From Armatimonadota bacterium (GTDB lineage Bacteria; Armatimonadota; Zipacnadia; Zipacnadales; VGFC01), in the NCBI GenBank assembly GCA_016869045.1, contig VGFC01000026.1, forward strand, positions 1 through 34,242: DNA of 34,242 nt. Direction: 5' to 3'. Shown in pieces: positions 1 through 7,679 of the stretch; positions within the stretch are counted from its first letter, which is position 1, and the number at the start of each line of letters is the position of its first letter. The position numbers and the translations under genes are program-made. The notes beneath the pieces are model-generated. The model saw only the letters and a list, made by a program, of their open reading frames with translations. It was not told the DNA's origin and did no database searches.

Positions 1-2961
1 CAGGCAGACGGCATGTTCATGGGGGCGGCGGTGCTTGACGAGCGGGCCTCGGGCAAGACTGCGGTCGCGTCAACCGAGCAGAAGGGTGTCGTCATCGAGC
101 TTCCGCAGGGCCGGGAGGCCTTGCTGCTGCAGACCACGTACCACGGCCCGGCGGACCGGTTCGCGTGGGTCATCCCCGTCCCGAGCAAGCCGGGCAAGGA
201 CGACGTGTTCCTGGCGGAGCCCGCGTTCATCGAGGTGCTTCTCAAGGAGACCGCGCCCGAGGTGAAGACCACCATCACCGATCCTCGTGATCGCGCCATG
301 CCCGGCGAGATGATGCAGAAGAGCGCCGCCCCCGGGCCGGCAGGCGGCATGGCGCCGGGCACCGAGGCGGTGACGGTCTACGAGCGCTTCGTGGTCGGGA
401 AGTTCGACGCGACGATCCTGGCCGCGACGGACGCGGGCATCCTGACCGCCTGGCTGCAGCGGAACGGTTACCGCGTGCCTGAGGAGAGCGCAGACATCCT
501 CGGGCACTACGTTCGCGCGAAGTGGACCTTCGTCGCGCTGCGGATGCAGCCGGCGGCGGCCGCCGCGCGCCCGGTCCTGGACGATGTGGACCCCATCGGC
601 ATCCGTTTCCCGGCGAGCGAGCTGGTCTATCCGCTGTACATCTCCCGCGCCAGCTCGCGGCAGAAGACGTCGCTGCTGCTGTTCGTGCTGTCGAGGCAGC
701 CGGTTCAGTGCGACGGCCTGCGCGAGGCGCCGCTGCCGTTGGACAAGCCTCTGCCCAAGGGGAGCTCCTACGCCACCATCCGTCGGAAGGCCATCGAATC
801 CGCCGGCCCCTCGCTGGTCACTGAGTACCGAGCGCGGGGCGGGATGCCTTACCCGGATCTCTACTTCGACAAGGACGCCTGGCTGCCGCGCGAGGGGAAG
901 GGCTGGTCGGCGAAGGAGCTGTGGGCCACCCGCTGCTGGATGCTGCTCGACCGCGAGCAGATGCAGGACCTCACGTTCAGCCCCTCGGCAGATCCCCTGC
1001 CCAGGCAGCTCCTCATCAAGCGCGAGGGCCGGCTCCACCCTCAGCCGGTCTCGGGGTGGACGCGCGAGCGGATCTCCTGGCTGGTGGTGGTCGCGGCCCT
1101 AATCGCCGCCGTCTTCATCGTGCGTGCCGGCGCACGGCGCGGGCCCATGAGCGTTGTCCTGGGCGGAACGCTCCTCCTCGCCCTGATCGCTCTCGCTCAC
1201 TCTGGGAGTCTGGGCTACCTCTCGACCGGCACCCGCGAGCTGGACCAGGCGCTGCAGCAGATCGACGGCCTCATGCAGCGCTTCCACGGCACCTTCGGCT
1301 GCTATCCGGCGAAGCTCCATGACCTCGTCGCAGCCGCGCCTCGCACGGAGGGCGTGGACTCAAGCGACAACCCGGTCGAGATCGCGCCCGGCGCCGCCAA
1401 CTGGGTCGGGTCCGCCGAACTGCCCGTCGATCCGCTCACCGGCCGCCGCGACTCCTGGGTCTACGAGCCGACCGGCGCGCCGATGGTGGACTCCGGCGGC
1501 TTCGAGATCGCCGTGTACTGGGGCAACCCCGGCGCCCGCCGTGACGAGCCCATGTTTCCTCTTTCCGAGGAGGCCGGCCTCGACCACCAGCGCCGCCAGG
1601 CGGGACGTTACTGGCTGCCCAAGTCGACACCGCAGCGGCCCTTCAGTCACGCGCACGGCGGCGCCACCAATGCGGCTCCTATCAGCGGGGGCCCGCATAC
1701 CCTCTGCAAGCTGATCCCTACGGGCCCGGGCGCCCGCCCCATGTTCTCCCCTCCGGACCAGGGCGTTCGCATCATCCTGGCCGCCCCCGGGGCCCGAGTG
1801 GCTGAGATCGGCGAACCGAACCAGACCGTCCACGCCTTCGCCTGGGCGCCCGACCGCAACCGGTATGTGTTCGCAGCAAGCGGCGCGGAGTATCCGTGGA
1901 TCTTCCGAAGTGACCTGGGCGGCTCTTGGATCAGGCCGCTCACACGCCGGCCGTGGTCGGTCGAGGTCATCGACCTGGCCTGGCATCCGAGCGCGGACAA
2001 GTACGCGGTCGTCGCTCGCGCGCCGCAGGACGCCGCTCGCCTCTACCTGATCGGCCCGGAGGGAGTGCCGCAGCCCGTCGGCCAGCCGGACGGGTACCGC
2101 GTTGTCCAGTTCAGCCCAAGCGGCCGGGCGCTGCTGGCCATCGTTGGCCCTCTGCGCGACCAGCCGCACACTCCCCGCCGTGGTCGGCTACGCTACGTGC
2201 CCCTCGATGGCTCTCCGCCGCGGGAGATCGCCGACGAGGTCCTGGTCGCGCCGTTTGAGACCACGGCTGCCGGTTGCGTCGCCATCCGCGCTCATGCGGG
2301 GGCGGATGTCTCCCTGCTCCTCATCGACCCCGAGGACCGCATCCGCGACCTGCCGCTACCCGTGACCCCGGCCACGGTCATCGACACCTGGCTCGGCGCC
2401 GATGAGGTCCTGGTCGCCTTGGACAACCATGCGGGGAAGGTCGGTGAGGTCTGGAGCCACCCGCTACCGGACGGCGAGTGGCGCCTCGTGCTGCGGTGGG
2501 AGCTGCTGAAGCCGGGCACCCACTCCCGCATCGGCGAGGTTGCCCTCCTGGGCCGCGCGCCCCAGACCCGGCCTGGCCATCACGAGAACCAGCCCTTCCT
2601 CCTGGCCCATCCGGATGGCGACTACCGTGTATTCGCGATCACCGACTACCCGAGGCGCCCCTCCGTGGAACGCCTCGCGAGACCCGACTCGGCGGGCACT
2701 CCGTTGGGCAACGTGACAGTCACGCCGGAGGGCGAGTCGATCTCCGTTCGGGCCGGGCCGGTGCTATGGCCGAACGCCTTCCAGGCCGGCGATCTGGCTA
2801 GCGCGGACTGGCTGGTGCAGAACACGGCGACGAGGGTGACGAAGCGCGACCGCACCCACATCACCGTAGTAGCCCGCCGGGTCCCGCTCTGGAACGAGGA
2901 CCCCGTCACCATCCGTCGGAATGCGTATCGGGACTGCCTGCGCCGATTCACCGAGCAGTAG
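1..2961 (+). CDS. DUF2330 / pseudopilin-G-like / beta-propeller fusion protein (5' end missing)
   Basis: The frame is open to the left edge. The window begins with codons for QADG, and the first ATG (13) falls where a mature DUF2330 protein would begin, so the signal peptide probably lies upstream. Residues counted from that ATG: about 1-330 resemble DUF2330, with the typical FAWVIPVPSKP motif near 50. Two hydrophobic helices follow at about 355-371 and 380-398. Residues about 405-490 look like the globular part of type II secretion pseudopilin G (CYPAKLHDLV, then LPVDPLTGRRDSWVYEP). From about 590 to 900 there are WD40/TolB-like blades (FAWAPDRNRYVFAASG, LAWHPSADKYAVVA). DUF2330 has no established biochemical role that I know. 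The layout suggests an envelope protein with its N-terminal domain outside. It is followed after 79 bp by a metallophosphoesterase on the same strand. The domain calls come from motif memory, not a search. Confidence 0.75.
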   Translation, partial: QADGMFMGAAVLDERASGKTAVASTEQKGVVIELPQGREALLLQTTYHGPADRFAWVIPVPSKPGKDDVFLAEPAFIEVLLKETAPEVKTTITDPRDRAMPGEMMQKSAAPGPAGGMAPGTEAVTVYERFVVGKFDATILAATDAGILTAWLQRNGYRVPEESADILGHYVRAKWTFVALRMQPAAAAARPVLDDVDPIGIRFPASELVYPLYISRASSRQKTSLLLFVLSRQPVQCDGLREAPLPLDKPLPKGSSYATIRRKAIESAGPSLVTEYRARGGMPYPDLYFDKDAWLPREGKGWSAKELWATRCWMLLDREQMQDLTFSPSADPLPRQLLIKREGRLHPQPVSGWTRERISWLVVVAALIAAVFIVRAGARRGPMSVVLGGTLLLALIALAHSGSLGYLSTGTRELDQALQQIDGLMQRFHGTFGCYPAKLHDLVAAAPRTEGVDSSDNPVEIAPGAANWVGSAELPVDPLTGRRDSWVYEPTGAPMVDSGGFEIAVYWGNPGARRDEPMFPLSEEAGLDHQRRQAGRYWLPKSTPQRPFSHAHGGATNAAPISGGPHTLCKLIPTGPGARPMFSPPDQGVRIILAAPGARVAEIGEPNQTVHAFAWAPDRNRYVFAASGAEYPWIFRSDLGGSWIRPLTRRPWSVEVIDLAWHPSADKYAVVARAPQDAARLYLIGPEGVPQPVGQPDGYRVVQFSPSGRALLAIVGPLRDQPHTPRRGRLRYVPLDGSPPREIADEVLVAPFETTAAGCVAIRAHAGADVSLLLIDPEDRIRDLPLPVTPATVIDTWLGADEVLVALDNHAGKVGEVWSHPLPDGEWRLVLRWELLKPGTHSRIGEVALLGRAPQTRPGHHENQPFLLAHPDGDYRVFAITDYPRRPSVERLARPDSAGTPLGNVTVTPEGESISVRAGPVLWPNAFQAGDLASADWLVQNTATRVTKRDRTHITVVARRVPLWNEDPVTIRRNAYRDCLRRFTEQ

Positions 2962-3040
2962 CCGCTGGGAGGGCAGCCGTCGAGCGAGGGCGAATCCACT
3001 CCCGGGCGCGCATCCACCTTCCGCCGCCGGAGGCTCTGCC

Positions 3041-3844
3041 GTGGGCTTCGATCGCCTGTCCCGCCGCGAGTTCCTCAAGCGCTCCGGCCTGGCCGTCGCC
3101 GCCCTGAGCCTCGGCGTCGGCCGCGCGCAGGATCAGTCGGAGTTCAGCTTCATCGCGATGAACGATCTGCACTACCTGGACGAGAAGTGCGCGGAGTACT
3201 TCCGCGGGGCGTTCGGGTGGATCAAGGCGAATGCGCAGTATGACTTCGCGCTCGTCTGCGGGGACCTCGCGACAGCGGGCAAGATCGAGGAGCTGCAAGG
3301 CGCCGAGGACGCGCTGGCGCTGCTCGAGAAGCCTGCGTACCCGGTGATGGGCAACCACGACGCCTCGGTGGGCAACCAGAGCTGGCTACAGGTCTTCGGT
3401 GCGGAGCGGATCAACTACCGCTTCGACCACCAGGGCTGGACGTTCCTGGGCCTGGACACCACCGACGACGGCAAGTCCTCCGCCGTCGCGGTGAGCCAGG
3501 CCACAATCAACTGGCTCAAGCAGACCCTCCCCGACATCCCCGCCGACCGCCCGCTGGTCGGCTTCACCCACTTCCCCTTCGGCGAGCTCGTGCCCCTGCG
3601 CCTGACCAACGCCGACGAAGTGCTCGCGCTGTTCGACGGCCACAACCTCAAGCACATCTTCAGCGGCCACTTCCACGGTCTCTCCGAACGCAAGCACGAG
3701 AACGTGGGACTGACGACCTGCCGCTGCCTCTCCCTCAGCCGCGGGAATCACGACGGCTCACCCCAGAAGGGCTTCTACCAGTGTCACGTCAAGGGGGAGG
3801 AGCTGACCTGCGAGTTCGTGGAGTACAAGCCCGAGGGCCAGTGA
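3041..3844 (+). CDS. Tat-exported calcineurin-like metallophosphoesterase
   Basis: Predicted periplasmic phosphoesterase of about 267 aa. I chose the GTG at 3041 because GGAGG lies seven bases upstream and because the protein then opens with a compact twin-arginine signal (SRREFLKRSG followed by LAVAALSLGVG). The longer ATG frame from 2921 overlaps the previous gene and adds a low-complexity leader. The dimetal site motifs occur in family order: NDLHYLD (D-x-H), CGDLA (GD), MGNHDA (GNHD), THFPFG (H) and SGHFHG (GH-x-H). The substrate cannot be told from sequence; the family includes phosphodiesterases, acid phosphatases and nucleotidases. The stop is nine bases from the convergent end of the PPIase gene, so the two transcripts converge with almost no spacer and no clear terminator between them. 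Confidence 0.9.
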   Translation: MGFDRLSRREFLKRSGLAVAALSLGVGRAQDQSEFSFIAMNDLHYLDEKCAEYFRGAFGWIKANAQYDFALVCGDLATAGKIEELQGAEDALALLEKPAYPVMGNHDASVGNQSWLQVFGAERINYRFDHQGWTFLGLDTTDDGKSSAVAVSQATINWLKQTLPDIPADRPLVGFTHFPFGELVPLRLTNADEVLALFDGHNLKHIFSGHFHGLSERKHENVGLTTCRCLSLSRGNHDGSPQKGFYQCHVKGEELTCEFVEYKPEGQ

Positions 3845-3853
3845 GCCGCTACG

Positions 3854-4780
3854 CTAGCTACCCCGCACCGCCTCGAACGCCTTCCGCAAGCCCTCGTCGC
3901 CGATCGTGATCTGAGCCTTCTTGCGCTGCTCGACCGGCCAGGTGGTGCGCAGGTTGACGAGCTTCTCGTTGCGCAGGAGGCTGTCGATGGTATCGCGAAC
4001 CTCTTCGAGGGACTGCTGGCCGGCCGGTTTCTTCGCCTCCACCAGGATGAGCGCATAGCCGTCCGGGTACTGGATGATCCCGGTGTGCTGGCCGGGCCTG
4101 AGCCTGAACGCCGGGTCGGTCAGCTCCTTGGCGTAGCTCTTCCGCTCGATCCACCCCATGTCGCCGCCCTCGGCTTTCGTGCCGGGGTCCTCGCTCAGCT
4201 CTCGCGCCAGTCCCGCGAAGTCGGCGCCCGGCTCGTCGAGCACCTCCAGGATCGCCTTCGCGTTATCGCGCGTGTTGAAGACCATCAGCCGCCCCTTGAT
4301 CATCTCGCCATGCGTGAACTGGCTCTTGTGCGCCGCGTAGTACGCCTTGATCTCGTCCTCCGTCACCTGCAACTGCGTCTCCAGCACCTGCTCGGCCAGT
4401 GCCTGGGACGCGAGGTCCTCGCGCAGCTGCTCCCGTGTCCGGCCTTCCCTCGCGAGCCGCTCGTCGAGCTTCTGTGGGCTCCCGGCACGCATCTCCTCCT
4501 GACTCATCAGGTAGTCGATGCGGGACGGATCGGGCTTCAGGCCCTTCTCCTGGGCCAGTTTCTCCACGATCACGCGATCGGCCAGTGCCTTGAGGCCCTG
4601 CGCCGCGTGTCCGCGCCACAGGGCGGCTTGGACCTCGCCGCGCGTGATGGTGCGACCGTTCACTTGGGCAACCGGAGCGGTATCGGAGAAGCCCCGCCCC
4701 GGGGCCATGAGCGCGTAGACGAGGGCGGCTGCCAATACGGCTGCGAAGACGATGATGACGACGGTGAGAGATCGGGTCAT
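3854..4780 (-). CDS. Membrane-anchored peptidyl-prolyl cis-trans isomerase (SurA/PrsA parvulin type)
   Basis: About 308 aa. The start ATG (4778-4780) gives a short basic N-terminus and one hydrophobic helix (about 5-25), as expected of an anchor or uncleaved signal. The open frame reaches 4975, but the extra part has no matching features and runs over the upstream gene. Residues about 35-155 form the helical SurA-N-like chaperone region (VAQVNGRTITRGEV, YLMSQEEMR, EDEIKAYYAAHKSQF). Residues about 160-250 are the parvulin domain (FAGLARELSEDPGTKAEGGD, then GWIERK, PAFRLRPGQ and GYALILVEAK). It likely acts on the outer side of the inner membrane, folding exported proteins. The start overlaps the upstream stop as ATGA, so translation is probably coupled. 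It is the last gene of the four-gene operon. Confidence 0.9.
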   Translation of the reverse strand: MTRSLTVVIIVFAAVLAAALVYALMAPGRGFSDTAPVAQVNGRTITRGEVQAALWRGHAAQGLKALADRVIVEKLAQEKGLKPDPSRIDYLMSQEEMRAGSPQKLDERLAREGRTREQLREDLASQALAEQVLETQLQVTEDEIKAYYAAHKSQFTHGEMIKGRLMVFNTRDNAKAILEVLDEPGADFAGLARELSEDPGTKAEGGDMGWIERKSYAKELTDPAFRLRPGQHTGIIQYPDGYALILVEAKKPAGQQSLEEVRDTIDSLLRNEKLVNLRTTWPVEQRKKAQITIGDEGLRKAFEAVRGS

Positions 4781-5109
4781 GGGGTTCCGGTGGGCCGGGA
4801 AGGGCGCTTGCGCCGGGAAGCTCGGTGGGTGGGGACCTCCACGTACTGCACGTCCCCGTCGTAGAGAGTGACTCGCCGACCGCGTTGCTGCTCGATGCAC
4901 GCGAGCAGCTCGCGGATGAGATCGTGGTGCCAGAAGTAGCCGGGCGTCTCGTCGCGATACTCGACCAGGAAGCACCCCGACCGCTCGATCACCCGCCCGC
5001 GGAAACAGTCACACCCTGAGCGCACCGACCGCAGCACCACCGGCTTCCCGGTCGCGAGTTCGATCCGACGGATGCGTGCTTCGATGTCAGGGTCTGACAG
5101 GATCGCCAT
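4777..5109 (-). CDS. Uncharacterised 110-aa protein in glycosidase-cupin-PPIase operon
   Basis: I do not recognise this family. The 110-aa protein is soluble, with no signal or membrane segment. It opens with a helical stretch (DPDIEARIRRIELATG) and then has beta-rich sequence with CDCFRGRVIERSGCFLVEYRDE. Within this, FRGRVIERSGCFLVEY has the feel of a small beta barrel (RRM- or SH3-like), but that is only an impression. The tail is basic and proline-rich (RASRRKRPSRPTGTP). That it is a real gene rests on context: its ATG overlaps the cupin stop by one base (TGATG), its own stop overlaps the PPIase ATG by four bases (ATGA), and it fills the gap between them exactly. Function unknown. Confidence 0.75.
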   Translation of the reverse strand: MAILSDPDIEARIRRIELATGKPVVLRSVRSGCDCFRGRVIERSGCFLVEYRDETPGYFWHHDLIRELLACIEQQRGRRVTLYDGDVQYVEVPTHRASRRKRPSRPTGTP

Positions 5110-5480
5110 CAGTCGCAGAAGGTCGTCTGTTCGTGTGTGTACGGCGGCGCGCAGAGGCAGAGGATCTTCAGGGCCTCCGGCCCGTCGCAGCAGGCCGAGT
5201 GCGCCTCCCCGGCCGGCAGAAACAAGCAGCTTCCGGGCTCCACCGCGTATGACTTCGCCCCCAGCGTAACAACACCTTCTCCGCTCAGCACGAAGTAAAC
5301 CTCATCCGACTCCCGGTGCACGTGCCGTCTCGTGCTCTGCCCCGGTTGTACGACGGCCTCGGCAACACTCACGTTCCGTGAGCCGCCGCGCTCGGGGCGG
5401 ACCAGCTCCGTGACGAACGATCCGTCGAGCGTCTGGTAGGGCGTCGCCGCGCGCATCAGGCCGCCTTCAGGCTCACCCAT
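5109..5480 (-). CDS. Single-domain cupin protein
   Basis: Small cytosolic cupin, 123 aa. Cupin motif 1 is complete: G47-x5-H53-x-H55-x4-E60-x6-G67 (HVHRESDEVYFVLSGEG). Motif 2 is recognisable as G83-x5-P89-x-G91-x2-H94. The three histidines and the glutamate are the usual metal ligands, so it should bind a divalent metal. Single cupins of this size include sugar-binding proteins, isomerases and small dioxygenases; the sequence does not decide which. The ATG at 5480 has GAGAGGGAG just upstream and lies inside the end of the glycosidase-like gene (8-bp overlap). Met9 is a possible later start. Coupling to a carbohydrate-active protein makes a sugar-related role reasonable, but that is inference. 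Confidence 0.88.
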   Translation of the reverse strand: MGEPEGGLMRAATPYQTLDGSFVTELVRPERGGSRNVSVAEAVVQPGQSTRRHVHRESDEVYFVLSGEGVVTLGAKSYAVEPGSCLFLPAGEAHSACCDGPEALKILCLCAPPYTHEQTTFCD

Positions 5481-6648
5481 GTCGCTCCCTCTCCGCCTTC
5501 ACTGAGTCCAGCAACAAGGTAGCGCTCGCGACGTATCCCGGAAGCGCGCGTTCCCTCTCGCTGATCCACTCACACGCGCCTCCCTCGCGGAACTCGGCGA
5601 CGAGGTCGCGGATCAGCGCCTGAGCCAAGTCGCCGTACCCCGCCGAGAGCAAGCACCGGGCCACCCACCCCGACGGCACGGCCCAGTAGCCGCCGTTCTG
5701 GTACGTGTCATGGGGCACCGACATTAGCAGCCGCTCCCAGTACTGCCCCGGCGGCAGTTGCCGCACATGCCCGCGCAGCACGCATCCATCGTATAGGTCC
5801 ACGAAGAACTGCGCGATCCGATGGCGCTGGCCGCTGCCGACCGCGCCGATCCGGACCGCGTACGCGCTCGCCCACAGGTCGATCTGCTTGCACTCGTACG
5901 TCGCGGCCAGCATCATGCCGAACTCGTCGTCCCAGAACTGGGTGAACGTCCGCTGCACGCGATCGGCGTTCTCGTACGCCTCGTGGGCTAGCTCATGGTC
6001 CTCCAGCCGCCGCGCCATCCGGCCCATGAGTTGCCACGCCTCCCACAAGAGCAGCGTCGAGAAGCACTCCGCGCCGGTCTTGGCGACGGTGTCCGTGAAG
6101 CCATACCCGGAATGCGGCGCGGCGGGATCAACGTAGGCGGCGCCATCCGCCGAGGTCGGCACCGACCTCAGCCCGCGCCACAGGGCCTCCATCCGCTCCT
6201 CCAGGAAGCCAAAGTCGGTGGTCAGCGCGAAGTACTCACTGACGAGCTTCACCAGGCACTGCGGGTTGTCGGTCGGCGGCTGCAAGCCGAGCGGGCAGTC
6301 CTTCGGCCCCGCGCAGTACACGGGCGTTCCGTCGATCTCGACGCGATCGGGGACGGCCCCGTCCTCTCTCTGTCCGCGGAGGATGGTGTCGATTCCCGCG
6401 GCGACGTGCTCCACGGGAATCAGCTTGGGAGCACCCTCGACCATGTAGCAGAAGTCCCGCGTCCATAGGGCGCCGTAGTGCTTCTGCACATCCGGCGTGT
6501 GCAGGGGCGTCCCGTCGTGCGCCGGCACGCGGCACTCGGCGAGAAGCCTCCGGCACTCCTCGACCAGCCACCCGAAGTCCTCGGGCGGCAAGCTCAGCTT
6601 GGGGATGTTGGTCAGCAGCACGCGACGCGGCCCTCCGAGCGGCCTCAC
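5473..6648 (-). CDS. Six-hairpin (alpha/alpha) glycosidase-like protein
   Basis: About 391 aa, no signal peptide. Features typical of (alpha/alpha)6-barrel glycosidases are LWTRDFCYMVEG (61-72), REDGAVPDRV (94-103), a central DPAAPHSGYGFTDTVAKTGAE segment near 200, and a C-terminal YQNGGYWAVPSGWV. The W-T-R-D and QNGGYW-type motifs recall the glycogen-debranching, GH63 and invertase-like groups, but I cannot assign a GH family, and the substrate is unknown. The start is uncertain: GTG at 6648 opens the longest frame, while an internal GTG at 6621 (codon 10) has GGAGGG nine bases upstream and may be the real one. It heads an operon with cupin, unknown protein and PPIase genes, overlapping the cupin start by 8 bp. 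Confidence 0.75.
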   Translation of the reverse strand: MRPLGGPRRVLLTNIPKLSLPPEDFGWLVEECRRLLAECRVPAHDGTPLHTPDVQKHYGALWTRDFCYMVEGAPKLIPVEHVAAGIDTILRGQREDGAVPDRVEIDGTPVYCAGPKDCPLGLQPPTDNPQCLVKLVSEYFALTTDFGFLEERMEALWRGLRSVPTSADGAAYVDPAAPHSGYGFTDTVAKTGAECFSTLLLWEAWQLMGRMARRLEDHELAHEAYENADRVQRTFTQFWDDEFGMMLAATYECKQIDLWASAYAVRIGAVGSGQRHRIAQFFVDLYDGCVLRGHVRQLPPGQYWERLLMSVPHDTYQNGGYWAVPSGWVARCLLSAGYGDLAQALIRDLVAEFREGGACEWISERERALPGYVASATLLLDSVKAERERHG

Positions 6649-6661
6649 TCCGTAGAACGCT

Positions 6662-6689
6662 CAGGGACGGTGATCTCTCACCGTCCCTG
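6662..6689 (-). terminator. Perfect 12-bp inverted repeat, terminator-like hairpin or operator
   Basis: CAGGGACGGTGA, a TCTC loop and TCACCGTCCCTG form a perfect 12-bp stem with a 4-nt loop. It lies 30 bases past the stop of the copper-amine-oxidase-domain gene and 14 bases before the glycosidase-like gene, both on the minus strand. No T tract follows the stem, so it is not a textbook intrinsic terminator. It may instead end transcripts by another route, protect the 3' end, or act as an operator for the downstream operon. Confidence 0.6.
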
Positions 6690-6718
6690 CGAGTGTCCTG
6701 TCGTCCGTCCGAGCGCGT

Positions 6719-7537
6719 CTACTGCAGCTGGTAGGTCACGTACGCCCGGTCGGTGTAGTAGTCCCAGTCCACCCTGACTCCGTAGAAGCCGCACATCGCG
6801 CGGATCGGGACGTAGGTGCGGTTGCCCTGACGGAACGACGCCACCGGCATCTTGGCGGCCTTGCCGTTCACATAGACCGTCGAGCTGCCCGGCACCACGC
6901 GCACGCTGACCTTGCCCTTGGTCGCCAGGATGAGATCGCCGGGCGGGCCCCACTCGACCGTGCCGCCGAGGTGGCGCATCAGATCGGTGAGCGTGATGAG
7001 GATATGTCCGCGGCGGATGGTGCCGTGGGTTTCCAGGTCGCCCTCACGCCCGTTGAACCACACGATCTCGCGGAGGATCTTCTTGTGGTGCAGCTTGATG
7101 AGCGTCGGCTGGCCGGCGGCCGCCTGCCCAACCTGCGACAAGACGGCGGCATTCGCGACCTCCAACACCACGTCGCCGGTCGTCGCCACGCGCCGGTCGC
7201 CGTCCATGTTGTCGATGCGCAGCGTGTGCTTGCCCTCAGCCAGCTTCGTCGTGTCCAGGCTCAACGTGGGCAGCGGGTTGTTCGTCGAGTACTGGCTCTG
7301 CCCATCGACCACGAAGTGCGTCCAGCTTCCCGGCAGCGTCTCCATCTGCGGGCGTACCGTCAGCGTGCCCTGCACCGCCGTCGGCCCGCCGGGGACCGGG
7401 ATCCGCTCCCCGCCGGAGATGGCAAGCGCCAGGTCGCCGTCACCCCGCAGGACCGTCTCCCCCGCGAAGGCCAGCGAGGTCACAGACAGCGCCAGACAGA
7501 GCCCTACGACCAACAGGAAGGTGCGTCGGATAGCCAT
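6719..7537 (-). CDS. Secreted protein with copper amine oxidase N-terminal-like domain
   Basis: 272 aa, with a clear Sec signal (basic AIRRT, hydrophobic LLVVGLCLALSV, cleavage likely after SLAFA at 25). Residues about 30-150 form a beta-rich Ig-like region (VQGTLTVRPQ, LAEGKHTLRIDNMDG). Residues about 175-272 match the copper-amine-oxidase N-terminal domain, a non-catalytic module common in exported proteins of Firmicutes and Armatimonadota (ILITLTDLMRHLGGTVEW, VYVNGKAAKMPV, RTYVPIRAMCGFYGVRVDW). No amine-oxidase catalytic domain is present, so an oxidase activity should not be inferred. The ATG has AAGGGG about ten bases upstream, and a promoter-like pair lies at 7591-7620. It probably acts in the cell wall or envelope; the partner is unknown. 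Confidence 0.85.
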   Translation of the reverse strand: MAIRRTFLLVVGLCLALSVTSLAFAGETVLRGDGDLALAISGGERIPVPGGPTAVQGTLTVRPQMETLPGSWTHFVVDGQSQYSTNNPLPTLSLDTTKLAEGKHTLRIDNMDGDRRVATTGDVVLEVANAAVLSQVGQAAAGQPTLIKLHHKKILREIVWFNGREGDLETHGTIRRGHILITLTDLMRHLGGTVEWGPPGDLILATKGKVSVRVVPGSSTVYVNGKAAKMPVASFRQGNRTYVPIRAMCGFYGVRVDWDYYTDRAYVTYQLQ

Positions 7538-7590
7538 GCAATCACCGCCCCTTGGTGATCGGATCGCACGCGCAGGACCGACTGCGCATC

Positions 7591-7620
7591 ACGGTAACAC
7601 AAACCGAAAGCGTCCGTCAA
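7591..7620 (-). promoter_or_regulatory. Promoter-like element upstream of the copper amine oxidase-domain gene
   Basis: On the minus strand TTGACG (7615-7620) is followed after 18 bases by TACCGT (7591-7596), a pattern typical of GC-rich sigma70-type promoters. A second hexamer, TACAAT (7625-7630), lies just upstream without a good -35. The leader to the ATG at 7537 would be about 45-50 nt. A perfect 6-bp stem (GCGCAG/CTGCGC, 7570-7587, 6-nt loop) sits at the predicted transcript start. Confidence 0.45.
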
Positions 7621-7679
7621 CGGCATTGTACCACACACGCCCGCATTGCCCCACTTCGACGCGCCCCCGGCGAACACCT

